A stretch of 64,000 nucleotides of DNA from an uncultured Bacteroidales bacterium (GTDB lineage Bacteria; Bacteroidota; Bacteroidia; Bacteroidales; Bacteroidaceae): positions 159,782 through 223,781 of the forward strand of contig CACWTU010000004.1 of the NCBI GenBank assembly GCA_902763885.1, given 5' to 3'. The position numbers were made by a program, and so were the translations under genes. This document shows, piece after piece, positions 35,079-43,941 of this stretch. The number at the start of each line of letters is the position of its first letter. Positions within the stretch are counted from its first letter, which is position 1. The notes under the pieces are model-generated. The model had not been told where the DNA came from. It searched no databases and saw nothing but the letters and a program-made list of their open reading frames with translations.

Positions 35079-36437
35079 TCAGTACGCTTGCTTATCGCCT
35101 TTGAAGACGTTGGTCACAGTTTTGATCATTATCTTGATGTCCAGATAGGGACTCCAGTTCTCTATGTACCAAATGTCTTTCTTTATGCGTTCTTCCATTT
35201 GCCAGAGTTCATGGGTCTCACCTCGGGCTCCAGTTACCTGGGCCCAACCGGTTATGCCGGGCTTTACCCAGTGACGCAACATATATTTATCAATAAGGGC
35301 GCTGTACTCCTCGGTATGCAAAAGCATGTGTGGGCGTGGACCTACCACAGACATATCACCCATAAGCACGTTCAGGAACTGTGGTAGCTCATCAATGTTT
35401 GTCTTACGCATAATATCGCCCCACTTGGTCTTGCGGGGATCATCCTTGGTAGCCTGAAGGCGGTCTGCATCATCATTTACCTTCATGGATCGAAACTTGA
35501 GGCAGGTAAATTCTTCACCCAAAATTCCGTTCCTCTTTTGCTTGAACAGTACGGGGCCAGGCATTGTTATCTTGGTTATGATGGCCACAATTATGTATAT
35601 CCACCAAAAGAATCCCACAATGAATATGAATGATACCAGAATATCAAAAGCCCTCTTGAACAAACGGTTATACCAAATCTGCAGAGGTTCATTACGTAAT
35701 GTCAGCACCGGCATATCCTCAACCATCTCAACCTCCATTGCACGGTGTATATAGTTACGCACATTTGGCACAGAGTAGAAATGAATGAAATGCTTGTCAC
35801 AGTAATTGATTATTTTTACTATTTCAGCAGAACGTGAACTGGGCAGGTTGCAGTACAAGCTATCTACATGATTGCTATTTAGCCATTCTATTACCTGGTT
35901 AATCTTGCCTAAACGCTCCAGACTCTGCGGCAAATGCGTTGATGGCTGGTCTTCAAAATAACCCAAAACTCTATAGCCTATGGACATATCTGACATCATG
36001 CAATCATACAGATAAGCCAGATTATGTCCGGCACCCACAAATATCACTACTTTATTGTCAATTCCCTTACGGCGCAAATCTTTTATTATTGAACGGCTGA
36101 ATAGACGTCCAAAGAACATTGTAAGGTATGTACATATAAATACTATCAGGCCTTTCCAAATGACTGAATCAACAGTAGGATCTACCCAAATGGTAATAAA
36201 TGCCATAATAACCATGAGTATTGATGCATACAAACTCCTTACAGCCACCTGCTCTGTCTTGGAGTTTCTTAACTGAGCATACGGCTTGAAGGCAATAACA
36301 CCCACAATATATGAAACATTCCAGACAACCCACGGCTTAAAATCTGCCGGTATCCAATGCAACAAGCAAGCGGCACCTACAAACAGCAGGTTGATAAGAA
36401 CTATATCAACAAATAGGACAATAAGATGAAATATCAT
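35079..36437 (-). CDS. Undecaprenyl-phosphate sugar phosphotransferase (initiating, WcaJ type)
   Basis: This 452-residue protein starts with four membrane spans (residues 1-115), continues with a Rossmann-like domain (VVIFVGAGHNLAYL), one more span (DILVSFIFIVGFFWWIYIIV), and a C-terminal bacterial sugar transferase domain. That domain has GPVLFKQKRNGILGEEFTCL, KFRSMKVNDDAD, MRKTNIDELPQFLNVLMGDM, SVVGPRPHM and PGITGWAQVTGARGE. It places the first sugar-1-phosphate on undecaprenyl phosphate and so starts each repeat unit. Length and layout are standard. Confidence 0.95.
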   Translation of the reverse strand: MIFHLIVLFVDIVLINLLFVGAACLLHWIPADFKPWVVWNVSYIVGVIAFKPYAQLRNSKTEQVAVRSLYASILMVIMAFITIWVDPTVDSVIWKGLIVFICTYLTMFFGRLFSRSIIKDLRRKGIDNKVVIFVGAGHNLAYLYDCMMSDMSIGYRVLGYFEDQPSTHLPQSLERLGKINQVIEWLNSNHVDSLYCNLPSSRSAEIVKIINYCDKHFIHFYSVPNVRNYIHRAMEVEMVEDMPVLTLRNEPLQIWYNRLFKRAFDILVSFIFIVGFFWWIYIIVAIITKITMPGPVLFKQKRNGILGEEFTCLKFRSMKVNDDADRLQATKDDPRKTKWGDIMRKTNIDELPQFLNVLMGDMSVVGPRPHMLLHTEEYSALIDKYMLRHWVKPGITGWAQVTGARGETHELWQMEERIKKDIWYIENWSPYLDIKIMIKTVTNVFKGDKQAY

Positions 36438-36545
36438 AACTCCTTAGTTTCAAAGAATGTTGAAAAATTTATCAAAAGTACATAAAAATAAATTAATGCA
36501 CAATAATTATTAGATGGATTATTCTCTTACTACAATGTATGTATA

Positions 36546-37919
36546 TTATTTTGAAGAGATGTGCAGAAAGCGAGTGATGCGCCTTGTTAAGGACCTGTCT
36601 TTATTATCTATGAACGCATCCAATATCTTGGTACGTCCAAATACTGGAGTCACGTCATAGTCTGCAATAGCTGCAGGAATTAAACAACTGAAACCTTCTT
36701 TCAGTACCACCTCCTCCTGGGTACTCCTAATCCTAATCCCGCAGTCCCCCTTCAAGCACATGGTGATAATAAAACTGTCATACTTAACCAGGTTCCTATG
36801 AAAAGACTCCTCCAGCTCCGTTACCCTTACGCTGAAAAATGGTGACTCCACCACCCTATTAGCTCGGTTCTCCTCTGTAGAGTATTCTGTTCTGTACTCA
36901 TCTTCCACATGATAGTTCAAAGCTTTGGCAGCCAACTCTGTGTGCAGTTCTCGTGGTTTGCCATCCAGCCCAACACGTTTGTAATCATAAATACGGTATG
37001 TCAAATCACTTGACTGTTGGACCTCGGCTAACTGCACCCCTCTGCATATTGCATGAACGCGCCCGGCAGGAATGTAAAACACATCGCCTGCATGCACCTC
37101 ATGTCTGGCTAATACATCCACAATGGTCCCATCCTCCACACGTTGCTTATATTCACTTGGCGTTAGTTCTTCTTTGAATCCGGAGTACAAGCAAGCTCCC
37201 GGCTCAGCATCAAGCACATACCACATCTCGGTTTTGCCAAACTTGCCGTGTTCACGCTGCGCCATTGCATCATCTGGATGCACCTGAACTGACAGGTCCC
37301 CGCAGGCATCAATAAACTTGACCAGAAGCGGCAGTTTACCGTCATAGCGCTTGGCTACCTCACGTCCCAGAATTGCTTCTGGCATTTTGGCAATAACCTC
37401 TGGCAGCGTATATCCAGCCCATGTTCCATTTGCAATCACGCTAGGCGAACTTTCCACAGCACTTACTTCCCAGCTTTCGCCAATATTATCCGTAACAGCC
37501 ATCCCCTTCCAGCGAGTTAGCTTGCTGCCGCCCCAAACCACCTTGTGTAAATTGGGCTCAAACAGCATAGGATACAGTTTGGAACGTTGCGCCTCTATTA
37601 CGCAACCAATGGTCATTACTCGGACATCAGTCACAGCCCTTAGCTCATGGCTTTTGCAACACCTGACATACACAAAATCATCGGCATGACAATGAGTAAG
37701 CTCTTCATCTATCTGTACATCCAGGTCACCGCTCATCACATAAAACCCTTCCTGCATATCAGGATGAATATGCGTCTGAGCCACCTCCCCAGCCCGCAAA
37801 TCCGTCACAGCAATCTGCGTAAGCGAGCATCCACTCTCATTAGCCGCCAGCAGTACCCGCTTCAGCCCCACATCATGTGACGTGATAACAGGCTTTATGT
37901 CATTCAATGACCTTTTCAT
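36546..37919 (-). CDS. manA: Cupin-mannose-6-phosphate isomerase fusion (ManA)
   Basis: The 457-residue protein joins an N-terminal cupin domain (residues 1-115; AQTHIHPDMQEGFYVMSGDL) to a type I phosphomannose isomerase. The isomerase shows NLHKVVWGGSKLTRWKG, PLLVKFIDACGDLSVQVHPD with the metal-binding Gln and His, GKTEMWYVLDAEP, and the late FYIPAGRVHAIC and QLAEVQQSSDLTYRIYDY. It interconverts fructose 6-phosphate and mannose 6-phosphate, feeding GDP-mannose for gmd. The fused cupin resembles a WbuC-like or sensor domain and is atypical. Its ATG overlaps the TAA of the 94-aa gene (TAATG). Confidence 0.9.
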   Translation of the reverse strand: MKRSLNDIKPVITSHDVGLKRVLLAANESGCSLTQIAVTDLRAGEVAQTHIHPDMQEGFYVMSGDLDVQIDEELTHCHADDFVYVRCCKSHELRAVTDVRVMTIGCVIEAQRSKLYPMLFEPNLHKVVWGGSKLTRWKGMAVTDNIGESWEVSAVESSPSVIANGTWAGYTLPEVIAKMPEAILGREVAKRYDGKLPLLVKFIDACGDLSVQVHPDDAMAQREHGKFGKTEMWYVLDAEPGACLYSGFKEELTPSEYKQRVEDGTIVDVLARHEVHAGDVFYIPAGRVHAICRGVQLAEVQQSSDLTYRIYDYKRVGLDGKPRELHTELAAKALNYHVEDEYRTEYSTEENRANRVVESPFFSVRVTELEESFHRNLVKYDSFIITMCLKGDCGIRIRSTQEEVVLKEGFSCLIPAAIADYDVTPVFGRTKILDAFIDNKDRSLTRRITRFLHISSK

Positions 37920-38203
37920 TAATTACTCCGTACATTAATCTGCACTACAAGGTAGCTTACATTAGGTCCAGTCGAAGTACTTTCTGTGCTGCTGTTCAAA
38001 ATAACGTTTGGAAACACCTCTATCTGCTGATCCACCTTGCAAAGATATGCGCAAACCTCATCCATCAACTGCACAGCCGTTCCATTGTAAGGCGTAATGC
38101 AATCAATCTGTATTTGCGGATTCATCCCCACATTTGTCTGCAAAAATGACCGCAGGGTGTTGGGGTTGTTAAAATGTTCGTTATGATATATTAGGGTGAA
38201 CAT
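37919..38203 (-). CDS. Unknown 94-residue protein, paralogue A
   Basis: No family is recognised. The protein begins MFTLIYHNEHFNNPNTLRSF and contains MDEVCAYLCKVDQQIEVFPN. It has no signal peptide. A second copy at 39343-39627 is the same length, and I count about 60 of 94 identical positions by hand. Both are embedded between sugar-metabolism genes and are transcribed with them. The TAATG junction with manA shows translational coupling. A role in regulating or binding a sugar enzyme is possible but not supported by motifs. Confidence 0.75.
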   Translation of the reverse strand: MFTLIYHNEHFNNPNTLRSFLQTNVGMNPQIQIDCITPYNGTAVQLMDEVCAYLCKVDQQIEVFPNVILNSSTESTSTGPNVSYLVVQINVRSN

Positions 38204-38212
38204 CGTATCTTA

Positions 38213-39256
38213 TCACTTATAGTATTCCTTGTACCACTTGGCAAACTTTTGTAATCCTTCACGCAAAGTTATCTTGGGTGTAAACCCAAAGTCACGCTCC
38301 AGGGCGGTGGCATCGGCATAAGTGGTGGGGACATCGCCAGGTTGCATCGGAACCAACTTCTTGTGTGCCTCAAAGTCATAATCCTGCGGCAACACACCTG
38401 CACGGAGCAACTCCTCTTGCAGGATGTTCACAAAGTCCAGCAGGTTCTCGGGCTGGCCGCCTCCTATGTTATATACTGCGTATGGTGGTATCGGCAGTCC
38501 ATCTTCACCCGTCTTCTTTGCGGGAGCCTTGGCCATTACTCTTACAATTCCCTCTACAATATCATCCACGTAGGTGAAGTCGCGGCGACAGTTGCCGTAA
38601 TTGTATATCTGTATGGTCTCACCTTTCAATAGTTTGTTGGTGAATCCAAAGTATGCCATATCGGGCCTACCGGCGGGGCCATAGACGGTGAAGAACCTTA
38701 GGCCGGTGCTGGGGATGTTGTAGAGTTTGCTGTAGCAGTGGGCCATGAGTTCGTTGCTCTTCTTAGTAGCGGCGTAGAGGCTCACAGGGTTATCCACGCG
38801 GTCGTCGGTGCTGAAGGGCACTTTCTTGTTGCCTCCGTAGACGCTGCTACTGCTGGCGTAGACCAAGTGCTGCACGGGATTATGGCGGCATGCCTCCAAT
38901 ATGTTGTAGAATCCTATTATGTTACTCTCTATGTAAACATCGGGATTCTCTATGGAGTAGCGCACTCCAGCTTGAGCTGCCAGGTTGACTACTATGTCAA
39001 GCTGGTTCTCTTTGAACAGGCGGTTTACTAGTTCTTTGTCTGCAATGCTGCCTTTTAAAAAGCTGTAGCTATGCTCGGGGTGTGCCTTGGCCTTATCGGC
39101 TATTACCTTTAGGCGGTATTCTTTTAGGCTGAGATCGTAATAGTTGTTTAGGTTATCCAGGCCTACTATCTTGGTTGGCTCCTGGCTTTCAAGTAGCCTT
39201 AGTACTAGGTTGGCTCCTATGAATCCGGCACTTCCGGTTACTAGTATTGTTTTCAT
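38213..39256 (-). CDS. UDP-glucuronate 4-epimerase family SDR
   Basis: This 347-residue extended SDR shows GSAGFIGANLVLRLLE, VVNLAAQAGVRYSIENPD, the catalytic Y-x3-K in SLYAATKKSNELMA, and the family stretch LRFFTVYGPAGRPDMAYFGF, CRRDFTYVDDIVEG. This set is typical of UDP-glucuronate/UDP-glucose 4-epimerases. It likely makes UDP-galacturonate or UDP-galactose for the repeat unit. A small 94-aa gene lies on each side. A GC-rich repeat (39271-39340) lies just beyond its start. Confidence 0.9.
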   Translation of the reverse strand: MKTILVTGSAGFIGANLVLRLLESQEPTKIVGLDNLNNYYDLSLKEYRLKVIADKAKAHPEHSYSFLKGSIADKELVNRLFKENQLDIVVNLAAQAGVRYSIENPDVYIESNIIGFYNILEACRHNPVQHLVYASSSSVYGGNKKVPFSTDDRVDNPVSLYAATKKSNELMAHCYSKLYNIPSTGLRFFTVYGPAGRPDMAYFGFTNKLLKGETIQIYNYGNCRRDFTYVDDIVEGIVRVMAKAPAKKTGEDGLPIPPYAVYNIGGGQPENLLDFVNILQEELLRAGVLPQDYDFEAHKKLVPMQPGDVPTTYADATALERDFGFTPKITLREGLQKFAKWYKEYYK

Positions 39257-39270
39257 TTCTATCTTTTTCT

Positions 39271-39340
39271 TGGCCTTTGGCCTCGCTGCGGATGGCGACG
39301 CTATCTTTTGCTCGCTTATCGGACCCGCTTATCGGCCTAT
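39271..39340. repeat. GC-rich repeat C, copy 1
   Basis: The plus strand carries GGCCTTTGGCC, then GCTGCGGATGGCGACGCTA, GCTCGCTTATCGGACC and CGCTTATCGGCC. A nearly identical stretch lies at 49430-49500 and a short form at 39716-39752. Internal GGCC palindromes could fold. It separates the epimerase start from the second 94-aa gene. Confidence 0.7.
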
Positions 39341-39342
39341 AA

Positions 39343-39627
39343 TTATTTACTCCGTACGTCTATCCGGAATACAAGATGACTGCCACTCTGCCCCGTTGAA
39401 GTTCTTTCTGCGCTACAATTCAATATTACATTTAGCCACACCTCAATCTGCCGGTTCAGTTTGCTAAGGTAAGCGCAGACTTCATCCATAAGTTGCCCAG
39501 CCGTTCCATTATATGGCATCATGCAGTTAATCTGTATCTGCGGACTCTTCCCCACATTGGCCTGCAGGAAGGGCAGCAGGGTGCCTGGGGTGTTGATTTG
39601 GGCGTTTTGGTATGTTAGGGTGAACAT
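39343..39627 (-). CDS. Unknown 94-residue protein, paralogue B
   Basis: The start is taken as ATG at 39627 to match paralogue A; a further ATG three codons upstream lies in an intergenic repeat. The protein shares MFTL, NVG, PQIQI, PYNGTA, QLMDEVCAYL, QIEV, NVILN and TSTG with the copy at 37919-38203, at the same positions. Nothing else is known. It is the first gene after the TIR operon on the minus strand, with repeats B and C in the gap. Confidence 0.7.
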   Translation of the reverse strand: MFTLTYQNAQINTPGTLLPFLQANVGKSPQIQINCMMPYNGTAGQLMDEVCAYLSKLNRQIEVWLNVILNCSAERTSTGQSGSHLVFRIDVRSK

Positions 39628-39636
39628 TGGGGACAT

Positions 39637-39752
39637 TAGGGACGGTTCCGTTTGGCACCTTTTTTATCACACAAGCTATCTTTGTCTAAACTGTTCTGTT
39701 CTCTATTAATTGTTTACTCGGCCTTCGGCCTCGTAGCGGCTGCGCCGCTACT
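39637..39752. repeat. Cluster of repeat B and repeat C copies
   Basis: In this gap the plus strand holds GGGACGGTTCCGTTTGGCACC (39649 onward) and, nearer the TIR gene, TCGGCCTTCGGCCTCG followed by the perfect hairpin GTAGCGGCTGCGCCGCTAC (39733-39751). The hairpin ends three bases from the stop codon of the last TIR gene, so it can end that operon's transcript. Confidence 0.6.
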
Positions 39753-39753
39753 T

Positions 39754-40320
39754 CTATCTCTGCAGCCACTTCAACAAAGGAACAATTACATTGTCCTTAT
39801 ATTTATATTTAACATAAAAACCTTTAGGAATGAATTCTCCATTCTTATATTGTGATGTACCATCAAAATACTCTATAGAAGGGTATAATTGAAGGTATTC
39901 ATTTCCTTTCCATAAGCCATTATCCTTCTTGATAGGAAATATTGCTATTTTATCTTTATCATACTTTTGAGCATCTCCAAATCCTATTTCCCAATTACAC
40001 CATGTAGAATTAATAGCATCATCTGTTGCAATAAAAATAAACTTATCGTATTTAATAATTTTATTTTTAAGTTTCTCTGCCGTACTCCTATCTGTAGGGT
40101 GTTGCATCTCAGGATCTGCCCAATCCACATAAACAGATGAATTTAATTGCTCAAGTATATAACGGACACGACCTAAATACTCAATATCACTATGTTTATG
40201 AGACAAAAAAACGGATAGTTTTCTATTGATTTCAGAAAAATATCTTGTTTGGGTTACCGCCTTTTCAAGTACCCCAGTTCCATATGACAATTCTCTAAGT
40301 TTAGATTCCGTTATTAGCAT
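39754..40320 (-). CDS. TIR-domain protein 4
   Basis: This 188-residue protein has a TIR-like core at about residues 34-150. VFLSHKHSDIEYLGRVRYIL opens the domain, FIFIATDDAINSTWCNWEIG carries the conserved W-x-x-W-E, with Glu111 at the catalytic position of NAD-cleaving TIRs. KIAIFPIKK follows. It is the last gene of the TIR/SLOG/HEPN operon, three bases after the previous one. Bacterial TIRs of this size act in Thoeris and related defence by making or sensing NAD-derived signals. Which role it has here is open. Confidence 0.85.
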   Translation of the reverse strand: MLITESKLRELSYGTGVLEKAVTQTRYFSEINRKLSVFLSHKHSDIEYLGRVRYILEQLNSSVYVDWADPEMQHPTDRSTAEKLKNKIIKYDKFIFIATDDAINSTWCNWEIGFGDAQKYDKDKIAIFPIKKDNGLWKGNEYLQLYPSIEYFDGTSQYKNGEFIPKGFYVKYKYKDNVIVPLLKWLQR

Positions 40321-40323
40321 ATT

Positions 40324-40932
40324 TTACTCTATTGATATTTTATAACCAGCACCATCGTTCTCACTCTTATCGTAGGCATTGTTTATATACTTGTCGATAT
40401 CTGACAAGAATTCATCCTCTTCAACAAAAGCAATGTAAGAACCTGTCAAAGCATCAACACACTTGCATCTATCACAACTATACACTGGAGGGACCTGATT
40501 AAAACGGTTATCGTTGATTAGGTCATAGATCTTCTCTGTGTGATAGTTAATGACAGAACAACCATCTGCATTTATTTGTCGATATTTAAACCAGTCGTAG
40601 CTATCATTAACCTTCATAATCACGCCAACAAGTCCATTACGATGTGAGGTACGACCATCACGTGTTATCTTCTTGAGACAATATGATATTTCCCAATCAA
40701 TCCAATGACTCTCCTTCATGTGAGGAGAGATGATAACTATCGTAACAGAAGTAGGGAACATACAATCCTTAAGGTATTCTTGGATTCTTTGATTACTTTC
40801 ATCAGACATATCAGGAGAGTCTGACGTCTCACCCTGGTAGTATACAGCATCATCCCCCATCGCCTTTATAATGCGGTCGCGAAGGTTTGTTGCCTCGCTA
40901 AATTTGTATGATATAAATGTTTTATGTGCCAC
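40324..40932 (-). CDS. TIR-domain protein 3 (ThsB-like, MTH538 fold)
   Basis: This 202-residue protein starts at GTG at 40932. The N-terminus MAHKTFISYKFSEATNLRDR and TSVTIVIISPHMKESHWIDW followed by EISYCL (Glu81) match the DUF1863/MTH538 TIR-like family used as the ThsB sensor in Thoeris. A pair of cysteines in CDRCKC lies later. ThsB proteins detect phage and make a cyclic ADP-ribose isomer. It overlaps no other gene but is three to nine bases from both neighbours, so it is within one operon. Confidence 0.85.
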   Translation of the reverse strand: MAHKTFISYKFSEATNLRDRIIKAMGDDAVYYQGETSDSPDMSDESNQRIQEYLKDCMFPTSVTIVIISPHMKESHWIDWEISYCLKKITRDGRTSHRNGLVGVIMKVNDSYDWFKYRQINADGCSVINYHTEKIYDLINDNRFNQVPPVYSCDRCKCVDALTGSYIAFVEEDEFLSDIDKYINNAYDKSENDGAGYKISIE

Positions 40933-40941
40933 TATTATATG

Positions 40942-41505
40942 CTATTTATTAACAAGATACTTTCTAAAAACTGAAACGTATGAATAATTGTCACAAAGAT
41001 CAGAATTGTTCAATCCTAAATCCTTATATAGTTTCTCACTTGCAGCACCAGTAGTGGCAATGGGCAATATCTTAACATCAGAATAATACTTCGTTATCAA
41101 ATCATATTCGTCCATAATACCTTTCATCCCTCCAATGAATACCGCAATGGTTGTTTTATTTTCACGGAACATCTGGTTGCGCATAAGCTCAATACTCTCA
41201 AGTATACTATCTTTAGCTTCTGTCCAAACTACATTGTTATAGAATTCAACTTCCTTAGGTGTATTACCCAGAAACCAAGAGGACTGATAGATATGAACAA
41301 GAGTCTTAAACTCTTCATGTAGATAGTCTTTCGCCACTTCCCATACAAGTGGTGTAATAGCAGGATGGCCACCAAAATAAAACGGGAGATGTTTCTCCAT
41401 ACACACTTTGGTAAAGGCCATCACTGCCTCACGAATGGCAACAACGTCCTCAGTACCATAGAATTCTCTTCCTGGAATCGGAATGCTAGCTGAAAGAAAA
41501 ATCAT
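40942..41505 (-). CDS. SLOG-domain nucleotide-binding protein
   Basis: This 187-residue protein matches the SLOG (SMF/LOG) Rossmann-like fold. It begins IFLSASIPIPGREFYG, then PFYFGGHPAITPLVWEVA with the glycine loop, and IAVFIGGMKGIMDEYDLI. SLOG domains bind NAD-derived or nucleotide second messengers, as in the ThsA effector of Thoeris, where SLOG is joined to SIR2. Here it is free-standing and has no SIR2. It could be the signal receptor or a sponge in this operon; that is inference. Confidence 0.8.
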   Translation of the reverse strand: MIFLSASIPIPGREFYGTEDVVAIREAVMAFTKVCMEKHLPFYFGGHPAITPLVWEVAKDYLHEEFKTLVHIYQSSWFLGNTPKEVEFYNNVVWTEAKDSILESIELMRNQMFRENKTTIAVFIGGMKGIMDEYDLITKYYSDVKILPIATTGAASEKLYKDLGLNNSDLCDNYSYVSVFRKYLVNK

Positions 41506-41508
41506 AGT

Positions 41509-42603
41509 CTATTCTGTATCTGAAATATCTTCTGATAATACAGGAAGATTATACGTGTTTAACCAATTCATATGATTGCGCTTGTCGCAACGACAATGAA
41601 TGCCATAATAACATATCTTCTTAATAACTCCATATGGAAGACTAAGTTTAGACATACTGTTATATGCCAATTCCAAATCCTCAGAGGTAGGTACATGGGT
41701 AATTGGATAGTAAACAGTATTTGAATCTACAACAGATACCGACCCATCTTCAAGAGTGACTATTGTCTTACCATCATACTTACTCTTTAATCCATCAACA
41801 AGAATTCTGCGCTTTGTTCTAAAGCCCTGAGCCCGGAAACGCTCCATATTGTAGATAATATCATCTACAATTTCTTGTTCATACTCCTTATCTTGGGGAT
41901 ACTGTTCTGTCAAATGCAACACTGATGAAAACCGAGCCTCCTCAAAGTTCTTACTCTTAGGGAAAACAACCTGTAATATTCCTATTCCAAGTCTTGATGC
42001 TGCCACTAGTTCCGCCTTGGTATAATCACTTTGGTCATAATTTGAAGAATTGAGCATGATAAACATATCTGCATCTGATATTTCATTCATCAGATATTCT
42101 TGGAAATCAACACCCGGTTCAAGAGAGTATGAATCCAAAAAAGGTATGTAGCCTTTCTTTATCAACGTATCAAAAAGTTGATGCGCTAGTGTAGTTGTAT
42201 CATTCCGTTTATAAGAAATGAAAATTTTGCGAGTATTATCAAGTAATCCGAACCAACTCAAAACTCTGTTTCTTAATTTCGGTACAGCTTTCTCATCATT
42301 TAAAACAAAAGCATTAATAGAACTGAGTGTGTCAGGAACATATTCTCCAAACTTTAAAACATCTTGAACTATGGGTAACACCTCTTGTGCTTTAGATCTA
42401 CGTTCCAAATCAATGGAATACAATCTATCTTTATCTTCTGGAGATTGTCCATAGTATAGAATAAGTAATGGAAGTCGCTCATTAATGGAATCAATATCAA
42501 CCAAGGATATATAGGGCATGTCCTTTAACATATCAATCAGTTCATCCAGATATACGGGTGTTCCTAAAGCTAATAGTTGATATGTTGGCTTCTGAATCAT
42601 CAT
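41509..42603 (-). CDS. TIR-domain protein 2, with N- and C-terminal extensions
   Basis: This 364-residue protein has its TIR domain at residues 126-215: RKIFISYKRNDTTTLAHQLF, GYIPFLDSYSLEPGVDFQEY, MLNSSNYDQSDYTKAELVAA (Glu198 at the catalytic spot) and ILQVVFP. About 120 residues precede it and 145 follow, neither matching a family I know. The tail has Cys-His-rich YGIHCRCDKRNHMNW. It is larger than simple ThsB and looks like an effector or hub TIR. Three bases separate it from the SLOG gene. Confidence 0.85.
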   Translation of the reverse strand: MMIQKPTYQLLALGTPVYLDELIDMLKDMPYISLVDIDSINERLPLLILYYGQSPEDKDRLYSIDLERRSKAQEVLPIVQDVLKFGEYVPDTLSSINAFVLNDEKAVPKLRNRVLSWFGLLDNTRKIFISYKRNDTTTLAHQLFDTLIKKGYIPFLDSYSLEPGVDFQEYLMNEISDADMFIMLNSSNYDQSDYTKAELVAASRLGIGILQVVFPKSKNFEEARFSSVLHLTEQYPQDKEYEQEIVDDIIYNMERFRAQGFRTKRRILVDGLKSKYDGKTIVTLEDGSVSVVDSNTVYYPITHVPTSEDLELAYNSMSKLSLPYGVIKKICYYGIHCRCDKRNHMNWLNTYNLPVLSEDISDTE

Positions 42604-42648
42604 TCCTAATGTATACTATGTAAATCTAGTCTGTCAATCTAAGATCAA

Positions 42649-43923
42649 TTATATTGAACCAAATGAGCGATATGGTGTAAAGTCAAAATTTTCATCCTTA
42701 GAAAGAATAACATTTTTCATCGCACGATATGTTAAATCGGCCTTACGTCTCCCATATATTTGACCATTGTCATTAGTATACTGGAGAATGCGTTTCCATT
42801 GTTCCAATGTAAAATCTTTCAGATATGGTCCAATTAGGTTATCATATCGCCAATCAGCCTGGTCAAAGCTACCACTGTCTCCATATTGTTCAATATTAAA
42901 ATCCAGAGACTCTGCACTGTTAATATTCTCACGAAGATAATTGCTTAAATAGAGAATTGTGTCCCCTCTTTGTGGTTTTGACTTTCTAATATGATCTAGA
43001 TGATTGGATGAATTGAAAATAGCAAGAGCTTTTAAGTCCTCACTACTATTTATATTAGACACAATTCTAATTCTGGCGTCTTCTGGTAAATGTTCATAGA
43101 ACTCAATATGAATATTTACGTATTTAATAAAAAGCCTCAGCAAATCATCATTATCCGCAGCTATATGATTTGCAAATAATCCTTTATCCTTATCGAAACG
43201 ATCTATAATAAGAGAACTGTATTTATCTCCAATAATCAATAATGCATCGTAGTTCACTTCCCTATTTTCATCACATTGCTCGTTCGTTAAATGAAAAACC
43301 AGTTTCCATAAAGACTTAAAGAGACTATAAAACAATGCAACATCATCATATTTGTCAAAATATCGTGCAATGAGGTAGCGTCTTAAGGAATCGATGGTAA
43401 TCATTTGATCTTTGACTGTAGCCAAATCATCCAGAAATACATCTACAAAATCCTTGGAATTCAATGCTGGTTTAGTCAATATCTCTTGTAACATATTAAC
43501 AATATGCCCTAATACTATCTCGCTTGAAGGTTGGTATAGTTCTCTATTACCTTTCATCGCAGGATGAGCACAAAGATGTCTGAGTTTCTGTAAGGACTCA
43601 AAGTTACTATGGCTTGCGGCATCAAGTATTTTATGAGACTCCCAACATTTCTTCGGAAGAGATGTTTCCCAATCTGGAGATGTCGGATTATGTTCCCATT
43701 GAGACTCGACCTCGTCTAGAATCTGTTGTGCACGAGCATCATTGAATTCTGACGATAGTTTCTCAAGTTTATATATCATATCGCATATAACTGTGGCATA
43801 AAGCATTACCACTGCAGAACGCAAATTACCAGTATAGTATGAACTTAACACTTCTCTGAAATGCTCAGATGTTCGATACTCTTGTATCTGGCTCTTAAGT
43901 CTTTCAACGATAGGATTATTCAT
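42649..43923 (-). CDS. HEPN-like protein in the TIR operon
   Basis: This 424-residue, almost all helical protein has an N-terminal HEPN-like region with RHLCAHP at residues 115-121, matching R-x4-H, the HEPN RNase motif. An acidic, helical C-terminal half follows with no known motif. HEPN RNases cleave tRNA or mRNA during abortive infection. The gene lies between TIR protein 1 and TIR protein 2, with 18- and 45-base gaps. I am fairly sure about the R-x4-H motif; whether it is catalytic is not shown. Confidence 0.6.
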   Translation of the reverse strand: MNNPIVERLKSQIQEYRTSEHFREVLSSYYTGNLRSAVVMLYATVICDMIYKLEKLSSEFNDARAQQILDEVESQWEHNPTSPDWETSLPKKCWESHKILDAASHSNFESLQKLRHLCAHPAMKGNRELYQPSSEIVLGHIVNMLQEILTKPALNSKDFVDVFLDDLATVKDQMITIDSLRRYLIARYFDKYDDVALFYSLFKSLWKLVFHLTNEQCDENREVNYDALLIIGDKYSSLIIDRFDKDKGLFANHIAADNDDLLRLFIKYVNIHIEFYEHLPEDARIRIVSNINSSEDLKALAIFNSSNHLDHIRKSKPQRGDTILYLSNYLRENINSAESLDFNIEQYGDSGSFDQADWRYDNLIGPYLKDFTLEQWKRILQYTNDNGQIYGRRKADLTYRAMKNVILSKDENFDFTPYRSFGSI

Positions 43924-43941
43924 ACATAAGAAACAATAAGG

